From an uncultured Parasphingopyxis sp. (GTDB lineage Bacteria; Pseudomonadota; Alphaproteobacteria; Sphingomonadales; Sphingomonadaceae), in the NCBI RefSeq assembly GCF_937129435.1, contig NZ_CAKZNF010000004.1, forward strand, positions 1-64,000: a stretch of 64,000 nucleotides of DNA, read 5' to 3'. Below the pieces are notes generated by a model. That model was not told where the DNA came from, did no database searches, and saw nothing but the letters and a program-made list of their open reading frames with translations. The translations under genes and the position numbers were made by a program. This document shows, in pieces, positions 53,106-61,366 of this stretch. The first letter of the stretch is position 1. Each line of letters begins with the position of its first letter.

Positions 53106-55265
53106 ATGCGTATTGCGACTCTGGCGCTCGCCAGCACTGCCCTGTGGACCGCCCCCCTGGCGGCGCAATCAACGGCGGGCTCGTCCCCCCAGTCCGCCGA
53201 CGCCCTGCATCGTGACAGCGAGGCGCAGATTGTCGTGACGGCGCCCTTTGGCAGGCGTCTCGACATTCTTGCCGGCACCTCGGTGCTTCAGGGACCCGAG
53301 CTCACGAACAATTTGCGGCCGCAGATCGGCGATGTTCTGGCCGACTTGCCCGGCGTTTCCGCAACCTCGTTCAGCCCCGGTGCCTCGCGTCCCGTGCTGC
53401 GTGGGCTGCAAGGCGAACGGGTTCGCGTTCTCACCGACGGCATTGGCGCAATCGACGCGTCCAACACCTCGGTCGACCATGCCGTCACCATCGATCCGAT
53501 CACGGCCCAGCGTATCGAGGTTCTGCGCGGACCGGCTGCACTCCTCTATGGTAGCCAGGCGATCGGCGGCGCGGTGAATGTCATCGACCGCCGCATTCCG
53601 CGCGAAGTGCCCGACGAAGCGATCCATATCGACGCGGTCGGCATTTATGGCAGCGCCGCCGAAGAACGCAGCATCGCCGGCGGCATCGATGTGCCGCTGA
53701 CCAACCGTCTCGTCCTCCATGTCGACGGCAGCTATCGGGAGACCGACGATCTCGAGGTCGGAGGCTTCGTTCTGACGTCCGAGCTTCGCGCCGAACAGCT
53801 CGAAATCGCCGCGGAGGAAACCGAAGAGGGACATCTGGAAGAAGCGGAGGAAGCGCTCGAACTTGCGAACCTGAGCGGCGGCCTCCCAAACAGCGCCACC
53901 GAAACCTACACGGCCGGTGCCGGGCTCGCCTTTATCGACGAACGAGGAAGCCTCGGCGTGTCCGTCGGCTATTTCGACAGCAATTACGGCGTTCCTTCCC
54001 GCCCGGGCGCCGAGCATCATCATGGCGAAGAAGAAGGCGAGGATCATGATGATGAGGATCATGAGGACGAGGAAGGCCACGAACATGGCGAAGAACCCGT
54101 CACCATCGGCCTGCAGAGCTTCCGCGCGGACATTCGCGGCGAAATCCTGACAGGCGGCGGTTTTCTCGAAAGCATCCGCGTCCGCCTCGGCTTTTCCGAT
54201 TACGAGCATACCGAGTTCGAAGGCGACGAAGTGGGAACGGTTTTCCTTGTCGAAGGCTTCGAAGGCCGGGTCGAACTCGTTCAGGCAGAACGGAACGGGT
54301 GGAACGGCGTCATCGGCGGTCAGCTTTTCGTTCGCGACTTCAACGCGATCGGGGCTGAAGCCTTCGTCCCGCGCAACGATACGCAGCAGATGGGCCTCTT
54401 CACCTTGCAAGAGTTCGATCTGGGCGGCTTTTCGGTGGAAGCAGCCGCGCGCTACGAACATACGAATGTCGACGCGCCGCCGCTTGGCATCTCGCGCGAT
54501 TTCGACGCCTTTTCGGCCGCCATCGGCGCCAATGCCGACATTACCGACGGCGTGACGATCGGCGCGAACCTGTCGCGGTCCGAACGCGCGCCTTCGGCGG
54601 AGGAACTGTATTCGAACGGCCCGCATATCGCGACCCAGGCGTTCGAAGTCGGCAATCCGAACTTCGACACCGAAAAGAGCATCGGCGCGGAGATTTACCT
54701 GCGCGGTTCGACCGGTCCGTTCACCTTTGGCCTCACAGGCTACGCCAACTGGTTCAACGACTATATCTACGAGACCGATACCGGGCTTGAGGAAGACGAA
54801 CTTCCGGTCTTCCAGTATTTCCAGCAGAACGCGACATTTTACGGCTTCGAAGCAGAGGCTTCGGTCGTCTTAGCCGAAAGTGCCGGATGGCGCTTCATCG
54901 CGGACGGCGTGGCCGACTATGTCCATGCCGATCTGGACGATACCGATCAGCCGGTGCCGCGGATCCCGCCCTTCCGGGTACTCGGCGGTCTCGAAGCGCA
55001 GTCGGATCAGTTCACCGCTCGCGCCGAGGTCGAATGGGTCGCCGAGCAGGATCGGGTGACGTCTTTCGAAACGCCGACCGATGATTTCACGCTGGTCAAC
55101 GCCTCGCTCACCTGGCGCCCATGGGGCCGGGCGAATGGCACCGCGATTATCGCCTCGGTCAACAACATCTTCAATGTCGATGCGCGCCGCCATGCGTCCT
55201 TCACCAAGGATTTCGTGCCCCTTCCAGGCCGCGACTTCCGCCTGAGCGCACGCTTCAGCTTCTAA
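53106..55265 (+). CDS. znuD: TonB-dependent zinc receptor, ZnuD-like
   Basis: The protein is about 719 residues with a signal peptide (RIATLALASTALWTAPLAAQ), a TonB-box-like stretch (AQIVVTAPFG), a plug domain (LQGPELTNNLRPQIGDVLAD, RPVLRGLQGERVRVLTDGIG, IEVLRGPAALLYGSQAIGGA) and a 22-strand-type barrel ending FRLSARFSF. At residues 303-331 a loop is extremely rich in His, Asp and Glu (EHHHGEEEGEDHDDEDHEDE), as in ZnuD and related zinc receptors, and presumably captures Zn(II) at the surface. The ATG at 53106 follows AAAGGAGA. A candidate Zur box lies upstream and a DUF3299 relic precedes it. Confidence 0.88.
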   Translation: MRIATLALASTALWTAPLAAQSTAGSSPQSADALHRDSEAQIVVTAPFGRRLDILAGTSVLQGPELTNNLRPQIGDVLADLPGVSATSFSPGASRPVLRGLQGERVRVLTDGIGAIDASNTSVDHAVTIDPITAQRIEVLRGPAALLYGSQAIGGAVNVIDRRIPREVPDEAIHIDAVGIYGSAAEERSIAGGIDVPLTNRLVLHVDGSYRETDDLEVGGFVLTSELRAEQLEIAAEETEEGHLEEAEEALELANLSGGLPNSATETYTAGAGLAFIDERGSLGVSVGYFDSNYGVPSRPGAEHHHGEEEGEDHDDEDHEDEEGHEHGEEPVTIGLQSFRADIRGEILTGGGFLESIRVRLGFSDYEHTEFEGDEVGTVFLVEGFEGRVELVQAERNGWNGVIGGQLFVRDFNAIGAEAFVPRNDTQQMGLFTLQEFDLGGFSVEAAARYEHTNVDAPPLGISRDFDAFSAAIGANADITDGVTIGANLSRSERAPSAEELYSNGPHIATQAFEVGNPNFDTEKSIGAEIYLRGSTGPFTFGLTGYANWFNDYIYETDTGLEEDELPVFQYFQQNATFYGFEAEASVVLAESAGWRFIADGVADYVHADLDDTDQPVPRIPPFRVLGGLEAQSDQFTARAEVEWVAEQDRVTSFETPTDDFTLVNASLTWRPWGRANGTAIIASVNNIFNVDARRHASFTKDFVPLPGRDFRLSARFSF

Positions 55266-55275
55266 CGGGGGGCGA

Positions 55276-55310
55276 CGACGCGGGACGGCGTCCCTCCTTG
55301 TCCCGCGTCG
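55276..55310 (+). terminator. Perfect 11-bp hairpin downstream of the znuD-like gene
   Basis: CGACGCGGGAC (55276-55286) pairs perfectly with GTCCCGCGTCG (55300-55310) across a 13-nt loop, 10 bp after the receptor stop. No T tract follows, so it may stabilise the mRNA end or act with Rho rather than be a classic terminator. Confidence 0.5.
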
Positions 55311-55451
55311 GCAATTTGCACATCGGCCGTCTGCTGGCGCGACCGCCAATGCTTTTCAGGTCTTAACACTCTTGTGCGGCTAAAAAGGTGCCCCGGCCAT
55401 CCAATAGCTCGTCAGCGAAATTGTCGCGGCTGACCGTACACCGCATGGGCG

Positions 55452-55865
55452 CTATTCAAGCACCAGTCTCACGCAGTTCCTGTCATTCTCGCGAACATAG
55501 TCGTATTTGCTTGCCATCCGACGCACCAGTTCCAGGCCTACACCACCGCCGGACACGGGATCCGGCCCTGCAAAATCGTTGGCCTGCGTCGGATCGAAAG
55601 GCGCACTGTCGTCTCGAATGGAAATTTCCAGCGCCGGGCCCGTGCGCCGGAGCGCCAGTTCGATCGTCACACTATGGTCGTAACCGCCGTGGCGCACGAT
55701 GTTGGAGACGAGCTCTTCCACGATCACGCTCAACCGGCCGATCAGCTGCGCGTCGAGATCGGCCGATGCGGCGAAGTCGCGCGCCTGATCGATCATCGCG
55801 ACGATCGCATCGGACGGATCGTCGTCCTTTGCCACTTCCAAGGTAAATTGTCTCCAATGCGACAT
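55452..55865 (-). CDS. RsbW/anti-sigma-type serine kinase ATPase domain protein
   Basis: This 137-residue single-domain GHKL ATPase has N-box IGRLSVIVEELVSNIVRHGG, G1-like SIRDDSAPFDP and G2-like GGGVGLELVRRMASKYDYV, the pattern of RsbW/SpoIIAB-type kinases that bind and phosphorylate STAS antagonists. No histidine-acceptor domain is present. It is divergent from the FecR gene, with 41 bp between starts. The STAS gene and the SpoIIE phosphatase of the same island are its likely partners. The final target (sigma factor or other) is not in the window. Confidence 0.85.
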   Translation of the reverse strand: MSHWRQFTLEVAKDDDPSDAIVAMIDQARDFAASADLDAQLIGRLSVIVEELVSNIVRHGGYDHSVTIELALRRTGPALEISIRDDSAPFDPTQANDFAGPDPVSGGGVGLELVRRMASKYDYVRENDRNCVRLVLE

Positions 55866-55906
55866 TGCGATACGATAGCAGAACGGAATCAAATGGGGAG
55901 GCTTGG

Positions 55907-56347
55907 ATGAGCATGAAAAAACTGGCCGCTGCGCTGGCAGCGCTCGCGACTTTGTTGACCATGAGCCCGGCATGGGCGGAGATCGGCAGGGTCCGGAACG
56001 TGGTCGGCGATGTTCAGGTCGTGCGCGGGGAGAGGACGGTCGCCGCCACATCGGGCTTCCGTCTCGAACAGGGCGACGTCGTCGTTACCGGCAGAAGCGG
56101 ACGGGCCGGCATATTGTTCCTCGACAATACGCGCGCTGCGGTCGGGCCGGGCAGCCGCGTCAGCCTCGACGAATTCCGCTACGATCGCGCACGCCAGAGC
56201 GGTTCCTTCGTCACCAGCGTCTATCGCGGATCGATCGGCGTGGTCTCGGGCAACATCGCCCGCTCCGGCCGTGACAATATGCGCGTTCGCACGCCGACCT
56301 CGGTTCTCGGCGTCCGCGGCACGCGATTCGTGGTCGAAGTCGGATGA
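55907..56347 (+). CDS. FecR-domain exported protein
   Basis: The protein is about 146 residues with a signal peptide (KKLAAALAALATLLTMSPAWA) followed by a FecR-type beta domain: IGRVRNVVGDVQVVRG, FRLEQGDVVVTGRSGRAGI, AAVGPGSRVSLDEFRY, and the family end RVRTPTSVLGVRGTRFVVEV. It lacks the membrane-anchored anti-sigma N-terminus of true FecR, so it is a periplasmic sensor- or scaffold-like version. GGGAGG lies 5 nt before the ATG at 55907. It overlaps the OmpA-like gene by 4 bp. Confidence 0.85.
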   Translation: MSMKKLAAALAALATLLTMSPAWAEIGRVRNVVGDVQVVRGERTVAATSGFRLEQGDVVVTGRSGRAGILFLDNTRAAVGPGSRVSLDEFRYDRARQSGSFVTSVYRGSIGVVSGNIARSGRDNMRVRTPTSVLGVRGTRFVVEVG

Positions 56348-56925
56348 TGCGCGCGGCGATCGCCGCTACGGCGATTTTGCTCACAGGATGTGCGACCGAT
56401 CGCGTCGTGCTGCTGGACAACGAGCCCGGTCATCCGGTGGGTGCAATCGCCGTACTCGACGATGAGCGCGGCGAGACCGTGCTCGATACGGCGAATACGC
56501 AGGCGCGGCTCGGCGCTTCGGGTGCGCGGGTGAGCGCGCTCGCCCGGCCCGATCCGTCATTCGATGCACTGATGGCGACGCTGCCCGCCGACGTCTCGCG
56601 GTTCGACATACCCTTCCCCGTCGGCGATGCGGACATCCTTTCGGTGCAACAGTCGATCATCGATCAGATCAACAGCGCGGTGGGCGAACGGCCCCCCGGC
56701 GTACAGATCGAAGTGGCCGGGTTTACCGATTCGACCGGTGACGAAGGGAGCAACAACGCCCTGTCCATGGAGCGCGCACGCGCCGTTGCCGAGGCATTGC
56801 GTGCCGGGGGCATCTCGATCGAGGATGGCGATATCATCGGTCGCGGCGAATATGATGCGCAGGCGGCGTTGGGCGATGGCGTGTCGGACGAAAGCTATCG
56901 CCGCGTGACCGTGATCGTGCGCTAG
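56344..56925 (+). CDS. OmpA-family lipoprotein
   Basis: The 193-residue protein has a lipoprotein signal with lipobox LLTGC (Cys near residue 16). A non-conserved N-terminal half follows, then an OmpA-like peptidoglycan-binding domain: FDIPFPVGDADILSVQQSII, VQIEVAGFTDSTGDEGSNNA, LSMERARAVAEALRAGGI, GRGEYDAQ and SYRRVTVIV. It likely tethers to the outer membrane and binds peptidoglycan. Coupled to FecR by a 4-bp overlap, the pair forms the envelope part of the island. Confidence 0.88.
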   Translation: MMRAAIAATAILLTGCATDRVVLLDNEPGHPVGAIAVLDDERGETVLDTANTQARLGASGARVSALARPDPSFDALMATLPADVSRFDIPFPVGDADILSVQQSIIDQINSAVGERPPGVQIEVAGFTDSTGDEGSNNALSMERARAVAEALRAGGISIEDGDIIGRGEYDAQAALGDGVSDESYRRVTVIVR

Positions 56926-56935
56926 CGCGCCGCGG

Positions 56936-59005
56936 CTACGCGCCTCCCGCTGACGCACCGACATAGCGGATAGCGAGAATCGTCAGGTCGTCGCTCGGCT
57001 CCGTGTCGCCTTCGAAGTCCCGCACCGAACGCGCCAGACCGGTGGCGACATCTGTCGCTGGGCGCCCCGGGGATCCTTTGAGCGCATCGATCACGCCACT
57101 CGTCTCGAACAGCTCCTGCGCCTCGTTCTGCGCTTCGGTGGCGCCGTCCGACAGCAGCAGCAGCGTCTCCCCGGGTTCCAGGGCGAGCGGCTCGGACTGG
57201 TAAGGGAAATCGATCACGCAAAAGGGCGGCCCCCCTTTCATAGGCACGATCCGCACCGTTCCCGCTGCGTCGAGCAGGATCGGATTCTCATGGCCCGCAT
57301 TGACCATGGAGACCTCGCCGGTCGTGCAATCGAGCACGCCGACGAGCATCGTCAGCCCCAGGGCTTCGTCCGCTTCTTCCATCAACTCGCGGTTCAGCGC
57401 GGCGACTGTCTCACCAAGATCGCGGTCGGTGCGGCTGAGACTGATCTTCGACAGCGCCTTGGTAAGCGCCATGAACAGCGCGGCGGCCACACCCTTGCCG
57501 GTGACGTCGCCGACGAGGAACAGGAGCCGGTCATCGTCAAGCATCAGCGCATCGTAATAATCGCCGCCCACCGTTCTGGCGGGTTCGAGAACGGCCCCCA
57601 ATTCTACCCGGGGATCGAGTGCGGCGAGCTTGTCCTTGTCGGGCACCATGCTCAGCTGGATGCGGCGGGCCGCCTTCATTTCGCCTTCCTGTTCGGCGGC
57701 GGCGACGCGCTGGTCGACGAGTTGCCGCGCCAGCCTCAACTTTTCCGCCCGGCCGAGAACGAAGAACGCGATCCATACCGCGATACCGGCAAATCCGGCG
57801 ATAATCAGCGGGCGCACCGGATCGAGCAACAGATTCGCCCTGTCGAACGCCACGAAAGACAAAAGCGGCATCGCCAGCGCGAGCACCAGCGCGGGATAGA
57901 AGAACCAGGTGCGTTTCGTCGCTGCCGCAAGCAGGATCACGAACACCAGCACAAGACTGGCGGCCAGTTCGGCCCATGGTGCCCAGGCCGGCCGCGACAA
58001 CCATGCCCCTTCCAGCATCGCATCGACCGCCTGCGCCTGGACGTGGACGCCGAAAATCTCGGTATGAAGGGGGGTAGACACGACGTCGGAACTGCCCGTC
58101 GCCGTAAGTCCGACGATCACCACCCTGTCGGCGAATACGCCGCTGACCTCGCCCGCAAAAACCTCGGCGGCGGAATAGACCGCCTGCGGCGGCAAATTCC
58201 CGAACCGGAACGCCAGATTGGCGGTCTCGTCGGCAGGCAAGGCCCTGTCGCCCAGCATGAGCATGCCGTCCGTCCATACAAGTTCGCTCTCCCCGGCCGA
58301 AATGCGCGCGAGATCGACGGCGAAGCCGGGCATCGCCTGTCCGCCGGCGACGATCGTCAGCGGGACCCGGCGAATGATTCCGTCCGGGTCCGGCGGACCG
58401 TTGATCAGACCCCGGGACAGCGCGACATCGTCCAGCTCCGCGATGCTGGACAGGATCTGCGGCATGCGCGGTACGCCCGCAGGCAGGTCGCCCGCAATGA
58501 CCGGTTCGGTCATCAACTGATGTTCCGTCCCGTCCTCATCGACACCGGCGCGGCCAAGGACGACCGGCGCGACTGCGATCGCTTCGGAGAGCTTCTCATC
58601 CATTCCCGGCAATTGCCGCAGCCGCGCGGCCATCGCCTCATCGAGATCGGGATAGAGTGACGCGAACAGTTCGGGATCGCGCGCATCGCGTTCGGCGAAA
58701 ATCATGTCCATGCCGATGGCGCGGGGCCTGTCCCTGGCGATGATCTCGATCAGTTCGGCGACATAGTTTCGCGGCCAGGGCCAGGTGCCGCGGGCGTCGA
58801 GGCTCGGATCGTCGATGATCACGATCGCGACATTGTCGGCTGTGATCTCGCGCGGTGCCAGCCGCTGCCATAAATCGAACACCGAATTGCGTTCGTAATT
58901 CGCGAAAATGGCGGTCAGCAGCAAGCCGGCCAGCGCGCCGAGCAACGCCGCCGAACCGGCAATGCGGCGAGACCGGGTGTCAGAGCTCGACGCAGAGGCC
59001 GTCAT
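56936..59005 (-). CDS. CHASE2-domain sensor with SpoIIE-type PP2C phosphatase output
   Basis: This 689-residue membrane protein has an N-terminal helix (SAALLGALAGLLLTAIFAN) and a periplasmic CHASE2 domain to about residue 310 (VIIDDPSLDARGTWPWPRNY, RAIGMDMIFAERDARD, VVIVGLTATGSSDVVSTPLH). Three membrane helices follow (about 345-420), then a coiled segment (RQLVDQRVAAAEQEGEMKAA) and a SpoIIE-like phosphatase. Metal-binding motifs are VGGDYYDAL, GDVTGKGVAAALFMA, NAGHENPIL, LLLLSDGATEAQN and SDDLTILAIRY. It should dephosphorylate a STAS protein in response to an extracytoplasmic signal. It overlaps the upstream hydrolase gene by 26 bp. Confidence 0.93.
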   Translation of the reverse strand: MTASASSSDTRSRRIAGSAALLGALAGLLLTAIFANYERNSVFDLWQRLAPREITADNVAIVIIDDPSLDARGTWPWPRNYVAELIEIIARDRPRAIGMDMIFAERDARDPELFASLYPDLDEAMAARLRQLPGMDEKLSEAIAVAPVVLGRAGVDEDGTEHQLMTEPVIAGDLPAGVPRMPQILSSIAELDDVALSRGLINGPPDPDGIIRRVPLTIVAGGQAMPGFAVDLARISAGESELVWTDGMLMLGDRALPADETANLAFRFGNLPPQAVYSAAEVFAGEVSGVFADRVVIVGLTATGSSDVVSTPLHTEIFGVHVQAQAVDAMLEGAWLSRPAWAPWAELAASLVLVFVILLAAATKRTWFFYPALVLALAMPLLSFVAFDRANLLLDPVRPLIIAGFAGIAVWIAFFVLGRAEKLRLARQLVDQRVAAAEQEGEMKAARRIQLSMVPDKDKLAALDPRVELGAVLEPARTVGGDYYDALMLDDDRLLFLVGDVTGKGVAAALFMALTKALSKISLSRTDRDLGETVAALNRELMEEADEALGLTMLVGVLDCTTGEVSMVNAGHENPILLDAAGTVRIVPMKGGPPFCVIDFPYQSEPLALEPGETLLLLSDGATEAQNEAQELFETSGVIDALKGSPGRPATDVATGLARSVRDFEGDTEPSDDLTILAIRYVGASAGGA

Positions 59006-59945
59006 AGGCGCACAGCACTTCGAGCGCGTCGGTATCGCGCGTCAGTTCCTCATAGCGGATCGTTTCCTCGTGCATTCGCTGGATATCGGCGTCGCTATAG
59101 GTCGGCTCGTGATGGAACAGCGCCAGCCGCCTGGCCTTGGCTTCGTGGCACAGGTCGACCGCGACGATGTTCGAGGAATGGCCCCAATCCTCTTTCATCG
59201 AGACGCTGTCGGCGAGCGAATACATGGTGTCGCAAACGACCAGGTCGGCGTGCCCGAAAAATTGCGCGAAGTCGTTCTCGTCATGCATCTGGTCGATCTT
59301 GTGTTCGCTGTCGGTGGAATAGATCGCCACCTTCCCGTCGCGGTCGCGGAAACGGTATCCGTAGCTGTCGTGCGAATGATGCTGCAGGATGACCGAGACG
59401 GTCACTTCGCCGATTTCATATTCGCGTCCCGTCTCCAGCGTCCTGAATTCGATATCCGCTTTCAGCCAGTCGAAGGGCACCGGGAAGGAGATTTCCTCCT
59501 GCTGGCGGCGCAGCGCCTGCTCCGCATCGGGATGCCCGGCATGGATGATAATCTTCGCGCCGTCCATGAAAGCGGGCACGAAGAAGGGAAAGCCCATGAT
59601 ATGGTCCCAGTGGAGGTGCGACAGGAAGATGTGCCATTCCTTCGGCCTGCCCTCCTGCGCGCAACGCCGGAGCGTATCGAGGCCCAGTTCGCGCACGCCC
59701 GAACCCAGGTCGCAGACGATGAACGGGCCCTCGCCCATGTCGACCTCGACGCAACTCGTCGCGCCGCCATAGGATCGGCCGGTCGCGAAATCGAGATCGT
59801 CCTCGACGAATGCAAGCGCCGCGGCCTTGTCGGCGAACGATCGTCCGTTCGCCGCCACCAGCGCATCGGCTACCTTGTCGGCAATAGTGCCCGCTTTGGG
59901 CGCCACGGGCAGCGATCCGCGCGTTCCCCAGAATCGAACCTGCAT
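58980..59945 (-). CDS. Metallo-beta-lactamase-fold hydrolase
   Basis: This 321-residue cytoplasmic protein begins MQVRFWGTRGSLPVAP, the start seen in a phosphodiesterase-like branch of the fold. Zinc motifs are HLHWDHIMG (HxHxDH), a His in IIIHAGHPD, later Asp in IYSTDSEHK, and a late His in LALFHHEPTYSD. The substrate is unknown; cyclic nucleotides or phosphodiesters are possible by resemblance only. It lies between STAS and the CHASE2 phosphatase in one tightly packed minus-strand operon. Confidence 0.85.
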   Translation of the reverse strand: MQVRFWGTRGSLPVAPKAGTIADKVADALVAANGRSFADKAAALAFVEDDLDFATGRSYGGATSCVEVDMGEGPFIVCDLGSGVRELGLDTLRRCAQEGRPKEWHIFLSHLHWDHIMGFPFFVPAFMDGAKIIIHAGHPDAEQALRRQQEEISFPVPFDWLKADIEFRTLETGREYEIGEVTVSVILQHHSHDSYGYRFRDRDGKVAIYSTDSEHKIDQMHDENDFAQFFGHADLVVCDTMYSLADSVSMKEDWGHSSNIVAVDLCHEAKARRLALFHHEPTYSDADIQRMHEETIRYEELTRDTDALEVLCAYDGLCVEL

Positions 59946-59967
59946 CCGTCCCCCCGTTTGCGTGGCC

Positions 59968-60309
59968 TCAGCTGGCCAGGGCCTCCTCGATCGTATCGGC
60001 GACCGGAAACACCATGTCGTACCGGCTGATCGAAAGGATTTCGCGCATCGTCTCGTTCGGCCGGGCGAGCGCGATCTTCGTTCCCGCTTCCTCGCCGCGG
60101 CGATGCGCCAGCGTCAGCGCGCGCAGCCCGCGCGACGACATATATTCGATGCCGCCGAGATCGACGACCAGCCTGGCCCCCGCCGTTTCGGCATGTTCAC
60201 CGAGCACCTCGGCAAATTCGGTCGCGGTGGATTCGTCGACGCGCCCCGATGCCGCGACCACCGTTCCGCCGTCCCGCTTGTCGACCTGCCATTCAAGTGT
60301 ACTCGCCAT
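59968..60309 (-). CDS. STAS-domain anti-sigma factor antagonist
   Basis: A 113-residue single-domain STAS protein: VDKRDGGTVVAASGRVDEST, ARLVVDLGGIEYMSSRGLRA with the conserved Ser in the MSSRGLR loop that is phosphorylated in SpoIIAA/RsbV proteins, and LARPNETMREILSISRYDMV. It would switch between the RsbW-like ATPase (55452-55865) and a free form depending on phosphorylation. It is the first gene of the operon with the hydrolase and CHASE2 phosphatase. Confidence 0.92.
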   Translation of the reverse strand: MASTLEWQVDKRDGGTVVAASGRVDESTATEFAEVLGEHAETAGARLVVDLGGIEYMSSRGLRALTLAHRRGEEAGTKIALARPNETMREILSISRYDMVFPVADTIEEALAS

Positions 60310-60355
60310 GTACTAGCGATAACCTTCGCGATGCACCCTGCCAAGGCTCTCGGGA

Positions 60356-61300
60356 TCAATTCGACGTGAGGCCAAGCGCTATTAGCTGTGCCATGACCGT
60401 GTCGCGTTCCTCGTCCGAGCGTCGACGCCCGCCAAGATCGGCGAACGCGCGTCCGAGATAGCGTTCGGTGAAGGAACGGTTGCTCTCGGCAAACCGGCTT
60501 CTCAATCTTGCTGCTGCTTCGCTGTCCAGGAACAGTGCCGGCAGGTCGACGCCCGCGAAACCGTCGATGATCCGTTGATAGACGGTTTGTCGATCAACCA
60601 ACTCGATTTCGTTCAGCAGCCGAATTGCCGAAAGCGCCTTCATTCCGATCGCGATATTGGCGGCACCCGAATTCGCCGGCACTTCCGCGCCGGAAAAATC
60701 GGCAAGGTCATCCGATATTGCGGCAAGGAACGGCGCCACGACCTCCTTCCGGCCCGCATCATAGATTCGGCAGACCAGATTTTCGCGACCAAAATGACGC
60801 TCCCAGACCGCCATTTCGGAATCGAAATGACATCCATCCAGGCTGTTCTCCACATAGGAGGAAAAGGATTCGGTGACGCGCTTCAACTTGACCATCTGGT
60901 TGTATTCGGATTCGGCGAGTTCATCCTGCGAGCGGGCGAAGAAAACGATCTTCACGCGATGGTCGACCGGAAGGTTCCGGAAAAATCCGGCAACCTCCGA
61001 CACATCGGCAAGCGGGAAATTTTCCGAGCTGATGATGGCATGGCTTGCGTGGGTATGACACAGTTCGTCGAATATTTCGCGGCGGACGTCCTCCGGTCTT
61101 TTGGCCGGGACCATGAAGCCCGGAGGATTGGCGATGAAGCTTTTGGCGAATTGCTGATGCCCGCATCCCCTGCCCCGATCATCCGCCAGCAGATAGTCAA
61201 CACCGTGGCGCAACAGGCCTTCCCGGTTCGCGGCCAGCCATCGCTGGATGGTCGTGGTACCCGTCTTGCCGCGGCCGATATGAAGGTGGATGGTCAGCAT
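60356..61300 (-). CDS. Sulfotransferase-like P-loop protein
   Basis: This 314-residue protein has a phosphate-binding loop near the N-terminus (IHLHIGRGKTGTTTIQRWLA), as in nucleotide-dependent sulfotransferases of the polysaccharide-modifying type. A later segment is VKIVFFARSQDELAESEYNQ, in the position of the 3'-phosphate motif. The rest, including CRIYDAGRKEVVAPFLAAI, resembles capsule/glycan-associated members only loosely. The acceptor is unknown. Divergent from the methyltransferase gene that starts the glycan-type run, 66 bp away. Confidence 0.65.
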   Translation of the reverse strand: MLTIHLHIGRGKTGTTTIQRWLAANREGLLRHGVDYLLADDRGRGCGHQQFAKSFIANPPGFMVPAKRPEDVRREIFDELCHTHASHAIISSENFPLADVSEVAGFFRNLPVDHRVKIVFFARSQDELAESEYNQMVKLKRVTESFSSYVENSLDGCHFDSEMAVWERHFGRENLVCRIYDAGRKEVVAPFLAAISDDLADFSGAEVPANSGAANIAIGMKALSAIRLLNEIELVDRQTVYQRIIDGFAGVDLPALFLDSEAAARLRSRFAESNRSFTERYLGRAFADLGGRRRSDEERDTVMAQLIALGLTSN

Positions 61301-61366
61301 CGTCGCCGGGTTTGACTACAAGACGGGCAGGGTTAGGACAAATACCATTCGAACGGGGCGAACCGC

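Noticed and set aside
53169-54626. 485-codon antisense frame over the zinc receptor
   Set aside because: Shadow frame; the runs of Met/Ile are the reverse complement of the His/Asp repeat.
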